From Chaetoderma sp. LZ-2023a (lineage: Eukaryota; Mollusca; Caudofoveata; Chaetodermatida; Chaetodermatidae), in NCBI GenBank assembly GCA_034401795.1, contig CM067374.1:139404508-139468507 (forward strand): a DNA stretch of 64,000 nucleotides. Direction: 5' to 3'. The first letter of the stretch is position 1; each line of letters starts with the position of its first letter. This document shows positions 46,780 through 58,690 of this stretch, one piece after another. The notes under the pieces were generated by a model. The model was not told the origin of the DNA, did not search any database, and saw only the letters and a program-made list of their open reading frames with translations. Both the position numbers and the translations under genes were made by a program.

Positions 46780-47489
46780 TGAGATCGTGTAAAGTATCAT
46801 TTCTTGCCCCTACGTAACGCACGTTGTCCTGCACTGACTCAGTCATGGCTCGCCAATCACCTGCTCATCGCTACAAGCCAGATTTTCAGGTGTACTCCAA
46901 TCGTTGGACTATCAAAAGAATTAATTGGTATATTCCGTCCAATGTGACTTTTAGTGCTCTACGATACACAGTAATTCTTCATTTTGAACTTTCTATAACC
47001 TGATAAATGCGTGTTTACACCTAATTTTCACAAAAACAAATAAACATCGTGAGGAACCGATTCTTACATACCAGTACCCGAGTACCCGCTAATTGCCTAT
47101 GAGCGGCCTCGCTAAGAGATCGTCCGGAAATGTGTATTACATTCTCCGCTTCAGATGCAGTATTGATCAATAATTTAATTCTATACGCTTATTAGCCCCA
47201 ATGGACATCCAAATATAATATTCCCAATTTCCATACAAATCTGTCATGTCTGAGACCGAGTAGTCTATCGGGAAACGACGGCGTGTCTACTTTTTTCACG
47301 GGTTCCACTTGTGACGTCACAAGTACGAGGGATTTCCCGCTTCCCAGAAATCAGAGTTTTTGTTCGGCAATCCTCGGAAATTAATGATAATTTGCCTATA
47401 TTTTTTAATACGGCATTTATATTATTAACTAATACAATTTTCGAGTAGAGGAGGTTTATTTACCTAAAATAACAATTACTCTTGGTAGC
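46780..47489. other. non-coding gap with an 18-bp palindrome
   Basis: The only distinct structure is the perfect palindrome ACTTGTGACGTCACAAGT at 47307-47324. Confidence 0.5.
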
Positions 47490-48020
47490 CGAAATCTACA
47501 CTTTAAAGCTTCTTTGGATAAGTTTGTTCACAAAGAAGATTCACCTCTGTGCTGGGAGCATGCCTCCAGCCAGTAACTGTGGGGGAATGATCATATTCTA
47601 TATGAAGGCAGAGTTTTATATTATACTTCTTTTGCTAAACATGGTATTCAAAATTCGTGTGATATTGTAGATGTAAAAACCTGAAAATGGAAATCACTAT
47701 ATGACATATCAGGAGTAACATCTTTACGCCCAATTGAGCGTGCAACACCTTCTGAAACGGTTACAGAAAGTGATTCCAATGGAATGGTTTCTTCTCCCTA
47801 ATGAGTCAGTGAATCATGCACGGCCCAAGTTAATCCTGGAAAGTACTGATGGACGTTTTTCATATACGTTTCGGAACAAGGGGTGGTATAATATTTTAAT
47901 GCTGCAGAATATTACTGGGAAAGAACTGAACATTCTCCCCTGAGTTGGGATGTGGTTTGGAAAAATATCCACTAACCACACATTCCTAATCGAGCAAGGG
48001 ATATTGTCTGGCGAATATTA
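47490..48020 (+). pseudogene. Tx1-like LINE ORF2 C-terminal fragment, copy C part 1
   Basis: Frames broken by stops and a shift encode LWGNDHILYEGRVLYYTSFA and KHGIQNSCDIV. They then encode SVQHLLKRLQKVIPMEWFLL and YTFRNKGWYNILMLQN, aligning segment by segment with copy A between about 22370 and 22830. It ends in ARDIVWRIL, where copy A continues with LHQRLWVG. The continuation is found 1.55 kb further on, at 49574. Confidence 0.8.
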
Positions 48021-48225
48021 ATAATAGTAGGGTTTAAACATAGTAGTCAACCATGTCTAGAAAACTACTCTACCGCTAGATGTCGCTCCATTCAGACTAG
48101 TGCTCGAGTCGGACCACACGCTTTTGAACCCAAATGTAACAAACTGACCGCATTAGTGAACAGGTTCCACTGGGTGGGTGCACAAGATTCCCCATAAACT
48201 ACCTAAGATTCGATCCGATCTGTTA

Positions 48226-48620
48226 CTCAAGTACCTGATGTCATAATAAAAATGTGTCACTTTTTATATGACGTTACAATCATACAACGTAAGCAGGCAA
48301 CTGCCCTAGTAACCCGCTTGGTGTCCCACACTGGTTATTCAAGATCTCCCCTAAGCTAGCCAAGAACCGACCCTATGTAACCCAAGTATCTGATGTCATA
48401 ATAGAAATGCGTCAGCTGTCGGCTAACGTTATAGTGTAACGTTATAATGTGGTCTTCTTAAAGATTTCCCGTAAACCAACTAAGAACTGACCCTATGTTA
48501 CCCAAGTATCTGATGTCATAATAGAAATGCGTTAGCTGTCAGCTAACGTTATAGTGTACCGTTATAATGTGGTCCTCTTAAAGATTTCCCTTAAACCAAA
48601 ACTGTTACCCAAGTATCTGA
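48226..48620 (+). repeat. tandem repeat with ~107-155-bp units
   Basis: CCCAAGTATCTGATGTCATA occurs at 48381 and 48501, with variants at 48226 and 48608. The two middle units also share ATAGTGTA.CGTTATAATGT and are about 95 percent identical by eye. Confidence 0.85.
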
Positions 48621-48782
48621 TGTCATAAAAAACACGTCACATTTTAGCCGACGCCAAAATCACATAATGCAAACAACCACCTGCCTTAACAACCAGTTTG
48701 TTGCACCCACACTGTGGCTATCCAAGAAACAATAACAAGAAACCTAATTGTAGAAAAACTATAGAGTAACACGATGAGAGGC

Positions 48783-48870
48783 TGTTTTGTAGATTTAACA
48801 CAGCAATGACTGGTTCGGTTATCGAGCAAGTCACTCCGGTGGTGAATACCCAAAATAGTCTCTGTCGCGA
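48783..48870. repeat. HP2 foldback repeat, diverged copy
   Basis: AATGACTGGTTCGGTTATCG and AGCAAGTCACTCCGGTGGTG form the inner stem; the outer arms are weak. Confidence 0.6.
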
Positions 48871-49164
48871 TATGAATGAATATAACTGTCTATTGTTGAA
48901 AATAAGGTTGTTCTGTATTTTAGTTTAAAAAATGACTACCTTATGTACAGCAATAACCCATTTCTAAGAATACCAATCTGACATTTTTTATAATCAGTTA
49001 TTATATATTTATTATAATCTAAATCCTGATGACCCCCACAATATGACCACTATAATTTTAGTACTTTGTTATTGAGATGGCGGTACAATAACAGTAATAA
49101 TTCTGTCATTACTAATTATGAAGTACGTGTAAATAATAACTGTAACTTTCATAATAATTGTAAG

Positions 49165-49384
<220 letters not shown>

Positions 49385-49536
49385 CGAAAGCACAAACAGT
49401 GGTTATATAACTAGATAAATACCAAAATATGTAATTATGAATTGATATATAATGTCTGATCACCATAACATTTATAATTTCTGTAAATTCATATTCCCCA
49501 TATGCCATTATGTGGCCTGGGGGTGTAAATAAAATA

Positions 49537-49571
49537 ATCTGAATCTGAATCTGAATCTGAATCTGAATCTG
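49537..49571 (+). repeat. (ATCTGA)n tail
   Basis: Nearly six hexamer units follow TAAATAAA. Short tandem tails of this kind mark the 3' ends of several non-LTR element groups. Confidence 0.85.
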
Positions 49572-49573
49572 TT

Positions 49574-50014
49574 TCATAGAAAATTATGGGTTGCCCCCCT
49601 CCTCAAGAAAGTAGGCATAGCAAATAATGGCCACTGTCTATTTTGTACAGATACGGAAGAAACCATTATCCATTTTTTTACACAGTGTTTGCCCATCTCC
49701 CAATTTTGGATGTACATTGAACAGCTATTTAGGAAAATTGCTATTGTTGATATCAACATAATCCAAGATGTAATTCTATTTCATGAATTAGATGCTTATA
49801 ATCTGACTAATAATGCAAAGAAGATCTTGTTATTTTGTTTGAGTGTGGCGGTCTGGGACATTTGGAAGCATCGTTGTATGATAGTCAGTGAATCATATAA
49901 AGGGCTTAACACCAGTAGTTTTGAAAAATTGAAGTACGCTTTTCGTGACTTGTTTTCGTATTGCCTTAAATGTGAATTTCATGATGCACTAACTAAAAAT
50001 AGGCTCTGGTGATT
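49574..50014 (+). pseudogene. Tx1-like LINE ORF2 C-terminal fragment, copy C part 2
   Basis: An uninterrupted frame begins HRKLWVAPLLKKVGIANNGH and contains CLFCTDTEETIIHFFTQC, the zinc-binding motif of copy A with its two Cys, His and Cys in place. It continues with VAVWDIWKHRC and ends at the TGA after NRLW, about 20 residues earlier than copy A. Joined conceptually to 47490-48020 it forms one interrupted LINE copy. Confidence 0.82.
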
Positions 50015-51116
50015 TGATTTCCGTTGTTTCGACAGATCTGGTTATTTCCTATCCACCGTAATTGGCCTCTGGAATGATTTATGTATTTTCGAGCTTGGAG
50101 CTGTGATTTTATTTCAAAATACTTTGTTTTGATGTTTTCTCTATTTAAAAGCTAATTATATATTATTAATTATTATTTTTAATACACATACATCATTTGG
50201 TGGTTTTGGAGTGTGTGTGCGTGTATATGTGTGTGCGTGAGCACGTGCGCGTGCATGTGTGTATGCATGCTGGCTGTTGCTATGTGAAACAGCAGCATTT
50301 ACTTCGCGCAACAACAGCTCCAACACGCACATGCACTCTAAAACTCTGCTAATCAGATTGAGATGAAAATTGGGAGCGTTGGCTATGAAAGGGTTAAAAG
50401 ATGTCCCTAAATTTAGGTGGTCGTTTGAACAGGTTAACCAATTTTGTTTTGCCAATTAAATAAACAATCCAACATTTTTTATGAATAATGTTTGTTCCGG
50501 GGTAATTTAAGAATCCGATATAGATTGTAAATTGAATTTTACAAAATAGATTCAACATTGAATCGGCGGCGTTTCCTATTATAGATTGTGAATATATAGC
50601 CTGTATATACATATTCGTGCTCGTTTCGGGATAGTTATAGAATTTGACAAGTGTAGTAAACTGAAATGTTATAAATTGATTGTTAGGGTTCAAACCACTT
50701 CAACTATGTAGGTTGCATTATCGCTTCACTGAGCACAGTATAATATCTTTGCGATTTAATTTTTATAAATTATCCTGCGGTACGTTAATTATTAATTAAT
50801 TGGTACCCGGTTGACTGTGTGTTTTAAATACGCCCGATTGCTGTGTTTGTTTCTCAGCCCATGCTCGCCCGAGTTTTTGTGATTTTAATAGTATGTTGTT
50901 GAGCTGTTTGTATGTAATTTTTAACGGGGAACGTTTTGAATTTTTAGATTAATCGTTTGGCGTCATATATTTAATGTTTATTTATACACATGACTGATAT
51001 AATTGTTTGTTCTCTTGATTTATTCTATGTTTAATGTTCTTTTCAGTCAGTATATTTTTGGGTACAATGGATTTCCACACGATCCATTGATCGTGTTACC
51101 AAAAAAAAGAGAAAAA
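50015..51116. other. non-coding stretch with a GT/GC alternating tract
   Basis: A GTGTGTGCGTG-type alternating tract (50211-50272) may favour Z-DNA. No coding was recognised. Confidence 0.45.
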
Positions 51117-51118
<2 letters not shown>

Positions 51119-51155
<37 letters not shown>

Positions 51156-51184
51156 CGGTAGCGGCAGCGGCAGCGGCAGTAGTG

Positions 51185-51215
<31 letters not shown>

Positions 51216-51228
51216 CAGTAGCAGTGGC

Positions 51229-51290
<62 letters not shown>

Positions 51291-51379
51291 GTGTTTAACA
51301 CTTTGGACTCTAAGTTCACAGAATCCGAATTTACAGACAACCCTACAGGTAAGCCAGTAGTAGCGGTAGCGGCAGCGGC

Positions 51380-51412
<33 letters not shown>

Positions 51413-51434
51413 AGTAGTAGTAGTGGCAGTAGTA

Positions 51435-51507
<73 letters not shown>

Positions 51508-51575
51508 GTGTCTAACACTTTGGACTCTAAGTTCACAGAATCCGAATTTACAGACAATCCTACAGGTAAGCCAAT
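51119..51575. repeat. duplicated GTA-array unit (~216 bp, two copies)
   Basis: A GTA/GCG trinucleotide array (51119-51290) is followed by GTGTTTAACACTTTGGACTC through CTACAGGTAAGCCA. The same array-plus-unique block then recurs (array 51355-51506, unique part 51507-51575) with two substitutions in the unique part. The duplication is therefore a block and not two independent microsatellites. Confidence 0.85.
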
Positions 51576-51650
51576 GAATGTTCTGAACCTAATTTTGACC
51601 GGAACCCATTGCTTCCAGTCAAATTTGTTTTCAAAATATTCAAGATAAAA
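51576..51650. repeat. HP1 foldback repeat, diverged copy
   Basis: AATGTTCTGAACCTAATTTT then GCTTCCAGTCAAATTTGTTT and TCAAAATATTCAAGAT. The left arm is eroded. Confidence 0.6.
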
Positions 51651-51748
51651 TTACTAAATCGTAAAGGATTTAGCTGTTTTGGCCTTTCGGGGTTAAAGGG
51701 TTAAGATAAGGTTACTTAGCTTGACACGCTGTGAAAATTCAGAACTGA

Positions 51749-51765
51749 TAACCCTAACCCTAACC
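51749..51765 (-). repeat. short interstitial telomeric repeat
   Basis: TAACCCTAACCCTAACC, nearly three units of TTAGGG on the minus strand. Confidence 0.75.
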
Positions 51766-52867
51766 ACATGCTCTGCGCGTTCAGCGGAAATGGCATAATA
51801 TTTGAGTCAATTGCGCGGGTGCTTGTGTAACTCATCGAAGGTCGCATATGTGGGGTTTTCGCGTGTATCAACGCACATGTCTTTTTATGTTGTGGTGTTT
51901 TGCACGAGTTTTTAGCGTAGTTTATCAGTTTATTTACAGTTTTAATGTTTTGTCTTATTGACCAAGTTTTGCCGTAGTCTATCGCACAATTTGAACTCTA
52001 ATTTAACGACTTAGCGTGATAGCAAAAGCTCTAGATTAGATTCATCATAGGTTTTCGGGAGCCGCCATCTTGTGCTTGCAGAAATCGTCATCTGTTCCCA
52101 GCGTGAAGTTGTTCACGTATCGCATTTAAATTTAAGCACATACAACAACAAACATTCAATAACAATTTTCTGAACATAAAAATATAAAAGGCAAAGTGCA
52201 GTATATACATTAACTCCCTTGTCTTACGTTCACCAATGGACAGTCTCATTTTTGCCTTCAAACATTTAATGCAGAACATATAAAGCGGAACTTTCATCAT
52301 AAATTTGCGCACTCCATGCTCTATCCTATTTGCGTTCATCTATTATTGTGACTATCATGCATATCCACTTTATCACCATCTTCAGTGTGCCGTCCTACAT
52401 GCTTTTTTAACATTCAGAACATTCCTATCTAGCATCCATTGTGTCTCTTTTACTAATTCACATCATCAGTCCGAACTTTCATTTGTCATGATGGCTAAAC
52501 TAACTCAGAATGTGCCTGAACTGTTAGCGTTTCTCGCTTGTAGAACCTTTGCGCACGCTTCAGTCAAATGCATGTGAAAACAACAAGCTACAACTCACCC
52601 TCACAGTCCTGCGTCTGATACGCCTTCTGAGCCATTGGTTTAAATACAAATGCAGCGGCATACCACTCTTAACAACTGTTTAAGGAACACCTTGATGGCT
52701 ATTCTTGCTGAAAATGGGGACGCTCTGGGTCCGACTCAGGCACTGACCATAGCGACCTCATGACAACTCTCCCTGAAAGTAGGGACGCATGCCGTACCAC
52801 ACCATCGCTGAGCACAGTTACCTCAAGCTCCATGTAGTTGCAAGACCTAAGATATTTTGTTCAAATA
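51766..52867. other. non-coding stretch, nothing recognised
   Basis: Short frames without recognisable features. A small internal repeat (GGGGACGCT.TGGGTCCGAC and TAGGGACGCATGCCG) is visible near 52718-52795. Confidence 0.4.
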
Positions 52868-52869
52868 TA

Positions 52870-54525
52870 CACCTGTGCAAAAGTTAAGCACCAGCAAAAA
52901 CAATAGAACGTAGAAACATGATGGTACAACTAGGCTGCCATACTTTTTGTCCCCGCGTTAGCTGACATAATTCCAAGTACGAAATGCACATGCATGCATG
53001 ACTTCACGCCGCTTGATGTCCGTGCGTGGCGGGAAACAGCACACGTGTTCAGTTATGTAAAAGTCCAGTTTGAGGTGTAGAACATTACATACAGATTTAG
53101 GCGACAAGATTAGGAATTTTGTGTTCATGACCGTGGTTTATTTGTACAGAGAGAATTAGCTCTTGATTGTGAACCGCTATGGCAAGACGAAGGTTAAGTG
53201 ATCGTGTGAAATGGCAAATCATAGGCATGCATACCACTGGTATGTCATGCAGAGAGATTGGCAGACAGCTGAACATTAACCATACTGTAATCAGTCGTTT
53301 GATTGCAAAACATGGGCAAACTAACGAGGTGAAGGACAGGCCTAGATCTGGAAGACCGAAGAAGACTACTGCCCGTGATGATCGAGCCCTAGTACGCCTT
53401 GTTAGGAGATCTCCATTCACCAACAGCAGAGTGCTCAGCCAGCAATGGGAAACGCGCAATAGAGTGTCAATGTCTACCGTCAAAAGGAGACTGTATGCTG
53501 CTGGCATGAAAGCTAGGAGACCTGTCAGACGTCCTCTCCTCACTGCACACCACAAAGAGGAGCGTCTGAGGTGGTGCAACGAAAGAAGACACTGAAACAT
53601 GAGATCCTGGAGACGGGTACACTGGTCCGATGAAAGTCGGTTCCTGCTTCATGCCACAGATGGTCGAACTCGTGTATGGAGGTCCAGACGCACGGCGTAC
53701 GACCACGTAACATCATGGAAGAAGTTCCATTTGGTGGAGGCTCCGTTATGATATGGGGGTGCATCTCATTTGATTGTAAGCTGGATCTGTTGACTGTACC
53801 TGGAACACTAAATGGACACAGATATCAAGATTCCATACTGGATAGAGTTGTGGTCCCTCATTTTGTAAATCATGCACCTGGAACCCACCCTATATTCATG
53901 GATGACAACGCCCGACCACATCGTGCTAGAGCTGTGCATGAATACCTCCGCCAGAATGCCATCGAAACCCTACCATGGCCAGCAAGGAGCCCTGACATGA
54001 ACCCTATTGAGCATATCTGGGACATTCTGGGAAACATGGTGAGAAGGAGGGATCCTCCTGTGCAGAACCTACAGGAATTAACAGACGCACTCCATCTTGA
54101 ATGGCAACGAATACCACAATGGCGTATCAGTCGGTTGGTGACCAGCATGAGACGTCGTGTCCAGGCCGTCATCCAGGCACAAGGTGGATATACCCGGTAT
54201 TAATAATGACAGTCTCAAACTCGTGCACAGATGTTAAACTTCGTTTTCAGACACCATTAATGACAATCTAGCCACGTGTGTCAACTGTAGGGCAATAGTT
54301 GTCAGTTGTGTCAACGTAACCATATTCAGGCCTCATTTTCAAGTTCAAACAAAAACATACAGTGTTTCCCCACCATCATAATCAGCATTCCTCTAGTTGC
54401 ATTATTACCTCTTGCACTAAGATGGATGGGTACATAAATGTTTATGCTATTGCTTTCTTCATAGCACATGAATATACCCTCGCATGTGCGTAAAAATAGG
54501 GTGGTGCTTAACTTTTGCACAGGTG
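52870..54525 (+). mobile_element. Tc1-like transposon, copy 3 (inactivated)
   Basis: 1656 bp, with the same inverted ends and TA flanks (52868-52869 and 54526-54527) as copies 1 and 2. The transposase frame carries one nonsense codon and one single-base deletion. Confidence 0.96.
53179..54203 (+). pseudogene. Tc1-like transposase with nonsense and frameshift
   Basis: It shares the ATG of the other copies. Codon 139, a Trp in the intact copy, is TGA (53593-53595), and a one-base deletion near 53704 moves the frame just after the DGRTRVWRS region. Downstream the catalytic MDDNARPH and MNPIEHIWD motifs are unaltered. The open N-terminal piece (138 codons) would still contain the DNA-binding half, and such truncated forms of Tc1/mariner proteins could compete for the inverted ends; this is speculation. 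Confidence 0.93.
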
Positions 54526-54527
54526 TA

Positions 54528-55053
54528 TATGTAAAAAATGGGCCATCTGTCCCCAGTCTCCCCTAGTATATAGTGCTACCGTGTTTTCGTATTTTCGATT
54601 TTGCGTTTTCGTAGCTAAAACGGCAGACTCATGTGGTAGCAGTAAATACCTCAGTAGGTTTTTCTAGTAAATTCACAGCAGCACAAGTATATTCAATAAT
54701 TCATGTGGAAAGCTCAGAGTCGTGAAAATATTTACTTATCATGGGCGCAGCCATTTGGATATAACCAGAAAATAACGTCGTGGTATTTCAGAAAGCAAAT
54801 TCCGAAATTCTCGGGAAAATTACTGCTAATGGCCGGTCAATATCCATGAGAGCTATCTCGCTCCCGTTAACGTAGGCGATCTCGCGAGACCACGAATGCT
54901 CTGACATGCTGCAGAAATGTAGCATACAGATAGATATTATGCTGCATAATTATGGCATCATCGGTTTTCTGTCAAATAGGACGTATTCGTAACTAAGCCG
55001 GTGGTCAAGGCCGTTTAGCGCGATCGCTCATGGCCGAATCGAAAACTAGACTA
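54528..55053. other. gap between Tc1 copy 3 and the Harbinger element
   Basis: No coding or transposon end was recognised. Confidence 0.4.
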
Positions 55054-55249
55054 CTGGGGCCAAGTGACAGAAGCGAGCGTAAGGCTACGACCGGCTTATC
55101 TCGGGCGCAAATTCCAGTAGCGCACAAACGCGGAGTGCTGAAAACGATCGGAGAATCAATTTCGTCGCACGAACGGCCGATAAGTTGAGGCGCGTTAACA
55201 GCAGACGTGTCAGTGGCGTAGTACATTATTATTCAATAGCAGTCGAACT

Positions 55250-56278
55250 ATGGGCGGTTTAGTACATTGGTTTGACGACCTACAATATCGTCCAGCTCTA
55301 AGAAGGGAAAGACTGCTTCGTGATCGAATCAATCCTTTGGACATTTATGATGATGTTGAGCTCTATGATCGGTTTCGTTTTCCAAGACATAGGCTGCTGG
55401 CCTTAATTGATGATTTGAGAGGTGATTTGGAAAGGCCGACGCGCAGACAGATGGCAGTTTCTGTAGAGATACAGACTCTCGTCACCCTACGATTCCTAGC
55501 AAGCGGATGTTTTCAGAATGCAGTTGGTGATATGGCGCAAATTAACCGAACAACTGCTTGTAAGATTATCCGTAGAGTTGTGTTAGCCCTTAAGAGACGG
55601 TTGCAGCAGTATGTTCGGCTTCCGACGGAACAGCAAAAGTTGGACCTTATCAAACAAGGATTTCACGCAATGGCAGGATTCCCAAATGTCATCGCATGTG
55701 TTGATGGCACTCACATTCCAATCCAAGCTCCAACGGCAAATGAATGGCAGTATTTCAACAGAAAGGGTACACATTCTATCAATGTTCAACTCATGTGTGA
55801 TCATGAATTCAAAATAGTTAATTGTGTCGTCCGTTGGCCTGGATCAACACATGACTCACGAATACTGAATGAGAGTGAGATATACAGACATTTACAGCAG
55901 CTTCCCCATATTGGCTATGTACTGGGAGACAGTGGCTATGCATTAATGCAGTGGCTGATGGTACCATTTATAAATCCTGTTCTCGAGGCAGAGAATAGCT
56001 ACAACAAAGCCCATATGTCAACCAGAAATGCAATCGAGAGATGCAATGGAGTGCTTAAGCGGAGATTTGCATGTCTTAATAAAATAAGGATGAAGCCAGA
56101 ACGGGCGTGTGACGTAATCCAAGCTACGATTGTATTGTACAACATGTGCATTAATGCGGTTGGGATACAGCCAGAGGAAAACATAGTTGATCAAGATGAA
56201 ACTGTGAATGACGTTAATCAGCAAATTGATGTTCCAGGACGCGTGGCACGACAACTAATTGAAACTGTATTTAGCTAA
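55250..56278 (+). CDS. Harbinger-type DDE transposase (HARBI1-like nuclease)
   Basis: The 342-residue frame is uninterrupted and the length is typical of animal HARBI1-like nucleases. The N-terminal part (residues 60-115) holds a predicted helix-turn-helix (GDMAQINRTTACKIIRRV). The DDE_Tnp_4-type catalytic core shows D152 in ACVDGTHIPI, then WPGSTHDSRI (196-205), D227 in LGDSGYAL, and E263 in RNAIERCNGVLKRRF. In this superfamily the nuclease is carried into the nucleus and to the transposon ends by the Myb-like partner, here encoded on the opposite strand downstream. No intron is needed. All expected catalytic residues are present, so the protein could be active. Confidence 0.95.
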   Translation: MGGLVHWFDDLQYRPALRRERLLRDRINPLDIYDDVELYDRFRFPRHRLLALIDDLRGDLERPTRRQMAVSVEIQTLVTLRFLASGCFQNAVGDMAQINRTTACKIIRRVVLALKRRLQQYVRLPTEQQKLDLIKQGFHAMAGFPNVIACVDGTHIPIQAPTANEWQYFNRKGTHSINVQLMCDHEFKIVNCVVRWPGSTHDSRILNESEIYRHLQQLPHIGYVLGDSGYALMQWLMVPFINPVLEAENSYNKAHMSTRNAIERCNGVLKRRFACLNKIRMKPERACDVIQATIVLYNMCINAVGIQPEENIVDQDETVNDVNQQIDVPGRVARQLIETVFS

Positions 56279-56381
56279 GACACATTATGTAATAATTATC
56301 ACCACGTTGTGAAACACGTCGGGGATATTGTAATCACCTTCACCCGTCTGTCCTGCGCAGTATCCCATCTAAACTATTTCG
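56279..56381. other. transposase 3' flank
   Basis: A short non-coding stretch after the stop, with no recognised poly-A signal. Confidence 0.4.
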
Positions 56382-56532
56382 TTTTAGCGTGGTTCGAACC
56401 CACAGACGACGAGGGCGCCTATCATGAAAGTCGTTAGACTTATCACACGACCAACTCAAGTTGCTCGAGTGATACGTCTATCGACGTTCGTGCTAGGCGC
56501 ACTCATCGTCTGTGGGTTCGAACCACGCTAAA
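56382..56532. repeat. tRNA-like palindrome inside the Harbinger element
   Basis: Two arms of about 70-75 bp are inverted copies of each other with roughly 80 percent pairing or better. Each begins GCGTGGTTCGAACCCACAGA on its own strand and continues through GCGCCTA. GGTTCGAACC is the core of the Pol III B box and T arm of tRNAs, so both strands carry it. The centre is AACTCAAGTT. No full cloverleaf is evident. Confidence 0.85.
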
Positions 56533-57330
56533 AAACAACCTTAAATTTGTCTTTAACTATTTCGGGGAATTCAACCAAATTTGGTCAGTAGATTAGTCAA
56601 TTGATAGACGTCCTTTAGCTTTGAGTCCGCCCGACCACTCACTGGGATTGAGGTAATTGGTCAAGAGGTGATATAGACGTGAAGGGTGTGTGGTTGAGGT
56701 GGGTTGCAAGTCATCAATATACGTGCATTATATGATGATATGCCATTTGCTTTTACGTAAGGAGCATTTTCATAAAAACATCACGCAAATTCAATATTCT
56801 TTATTGTATTATCATTACATTTCTATAAATAATTTATTCAGTTGAGCAATTTTATTCGAGAAAATAAAACAATTTATATGTTATTCTATTGTCCTATATG
56901 GCGGACACCGAGATTACTTTAACCCTTCGCGTGACAACATCGCATTGAAGGGCTATTTTCACCAATTGACCCTTTAATGATAAAGTCATTTAATTTGATA
57001 TAGGCCTAGTATTTCGTGCTAATTTAAAACAACAATGTCAACAAATTAAACATTTTTTTATCCATATTTGAAAATTTAGCACTGGAGTGACTGGCCGGCT
57101 AACTCAAATTTTCTAATATTTATAAAAATGTTTTCATTCTTGCCATTTTTATTTTAAATTCCACAAATACATTTTCAAAACTGGTCGTCGATTGCCTGTC
57201 AATGGAAATGGGTATGGTTAAAGTTAAGTTGACAGATGAGGGGTTAAAATTTGTCCATGACCTTACACAGTTCTCGAGTCAGTCGTTTCGACAGTAAACG
57301 GTTTACATTACAAACTTCATCCTAAAAGTG
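56533..57330. other. Harbinger interior, non-coding
   Basis: Contains a half HP2-like arm (TTTAGCACTGGAGTGACTGG near 57074) and otherwise nothing recognised. Confidence 0.45.
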
Positions 57331-57415
57331 CTAATACTGTTGTGTATAAGTCAGTTGATCTGCATCATCACTCCCAAGTTGCTGATGCTGTTGCTGTGAC
57401 TGCTGCTGCAACACG

Positions 57416-57447
<32 letters not shown>

Positions 57448-58690
57448 CTGCTGCTGCAGTTGCTGAAGCTGTTGATGAAATTGCTGTTGCTGTTGGAGAA
57501 GCTGAATCTCGATGTCAAATTTCGTGATCTCCTTGGATAATTTCGTTTTTTCTAATTCAATCTTCTCGGTTTCTAGACGAGCTTTTTTAATTTCAATGTG
57601 AAGAAGCTCGCGATGTAACTCTTCACGAGTTGGCTCTGTTACTGTTCTCTTTTTTGATGATGCTAACGGGGCTGACTGTGACCGACTTACTGGAGTAGGG
57701 CCTGGGCCTGAGGAATAGAAATATAACACAAAAATGTATGATATAGCCTAAATGCAGGTTTGTGTGTGCATGTGTGCGTGGAACGCAAAGAGTACAATCT
57801 ATTTCTGCTTTAGGATTATATATTTGATACTGCTGCTACTATTACATCTGTAAGACTATGAGTGGTGAACGCATCCGACTGTGACGGATAAAAATAAGCA
57901 CCATTTTGCCTAATCAGCATAGACTAAAGGGTTATTCCAACCGGTTGTTTTCCCATTTGTCCGTTCTTCTCATTGTCTAGATTTGTACTAAGAATCATTT
58001 CTGAAATGTGATAAAATGTGTTATATATAAGTTATCCGTATGTTTACAAACTGCAAATCCGCAAGACTGTAGTCGTTATTATATGATCAAGGATTTGAAG
58101 GACAACAAATTGTGATGGAGGTGGTAGAAAGTCGACGGTGTACTCGTGATTGAAATACAGACACATTTCACGTGTAACTTACATTGTATGTTGGGATGGT
58201 CAGGGGACGGGTTCGTCCCCTCAATCAATTTTTCCTCATCCCCATCAACACTAGTGGCAGCAAACGTGGATGCGGATGTTGATGGCTCTGCTGAGAGATC
58301 TACTTATGTGCCAACATCGACTACTCCAGACTCCCCTCCGGAAACGATGCCATCTAGGGTTGGAGAGCACTCACCGATTATATCCAGGACAAGATCCGTG
58401 TAGGCGCCTTCTGGTGGTTTGGGCCCACCTCCGGTCTTAGGACATTTACGATTCGAGTAATCTTTCTTGGCACGGGTTAGCAGATCTTTATATTTATGCT
58501 TTAACTCATCCACCGTCCGCTGCTGCGACCCAATGGCATTTATAGACAAGCATATTTCCTCCCATTTCTCCTTCTTTCGCCTTGCTGTCACCGAACTGCT
58601 GAATTTGGAATTTAGCAGCTCGCAATTCTCCTTATAGGACGATAACAGTTTTAATATTTCACCGTGTTGAAAATTTCTCTTTCGCGACAT
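57331..58690 (-). pseudogene. Harbinger Myb/SANT-like accessory gene, two exons, one premature stop
   Basis: Exon 1 (58690-58183) starts MSRKRNFQHGEILKLLSSY; a Myb/SANT-like trihelix domain spans residues about 5-85 (KWEEICLSIN, VDELKHKYKDLL). A TAA at 58306-58304 (codon 129) interrupts, but the frame stays open beyond it to a consensus donor, GTAAGT (58182-58177). Exon 2 begins after a pyrimidine-rich CAG acceptor (first base 57707) and runs to TAG at 57331. The phases match exactly: 508 bases, then two bases completing a Cys codon, for 294 residues in all. Exon 2 has a charged coiled coil (ELLHIEIKKARLETEKIEL) and a Gln-rich tail. Such proteins bind the transposon ends and carry the nuclease into the nucleus. 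The stop probably inactivates it, though the DNA-binding domain lies before it. Confidence 0.85.
57370..57500 (-). repeat. CAG/CAA-type repeat encoding poly-Gln
   Basis: Mixed CAA and CAG codons with His interruptions lie within exon 2 of the accessory gene. The mixture of codons indicates an old, not freshly expanded, tract. Confidence 0.85.
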
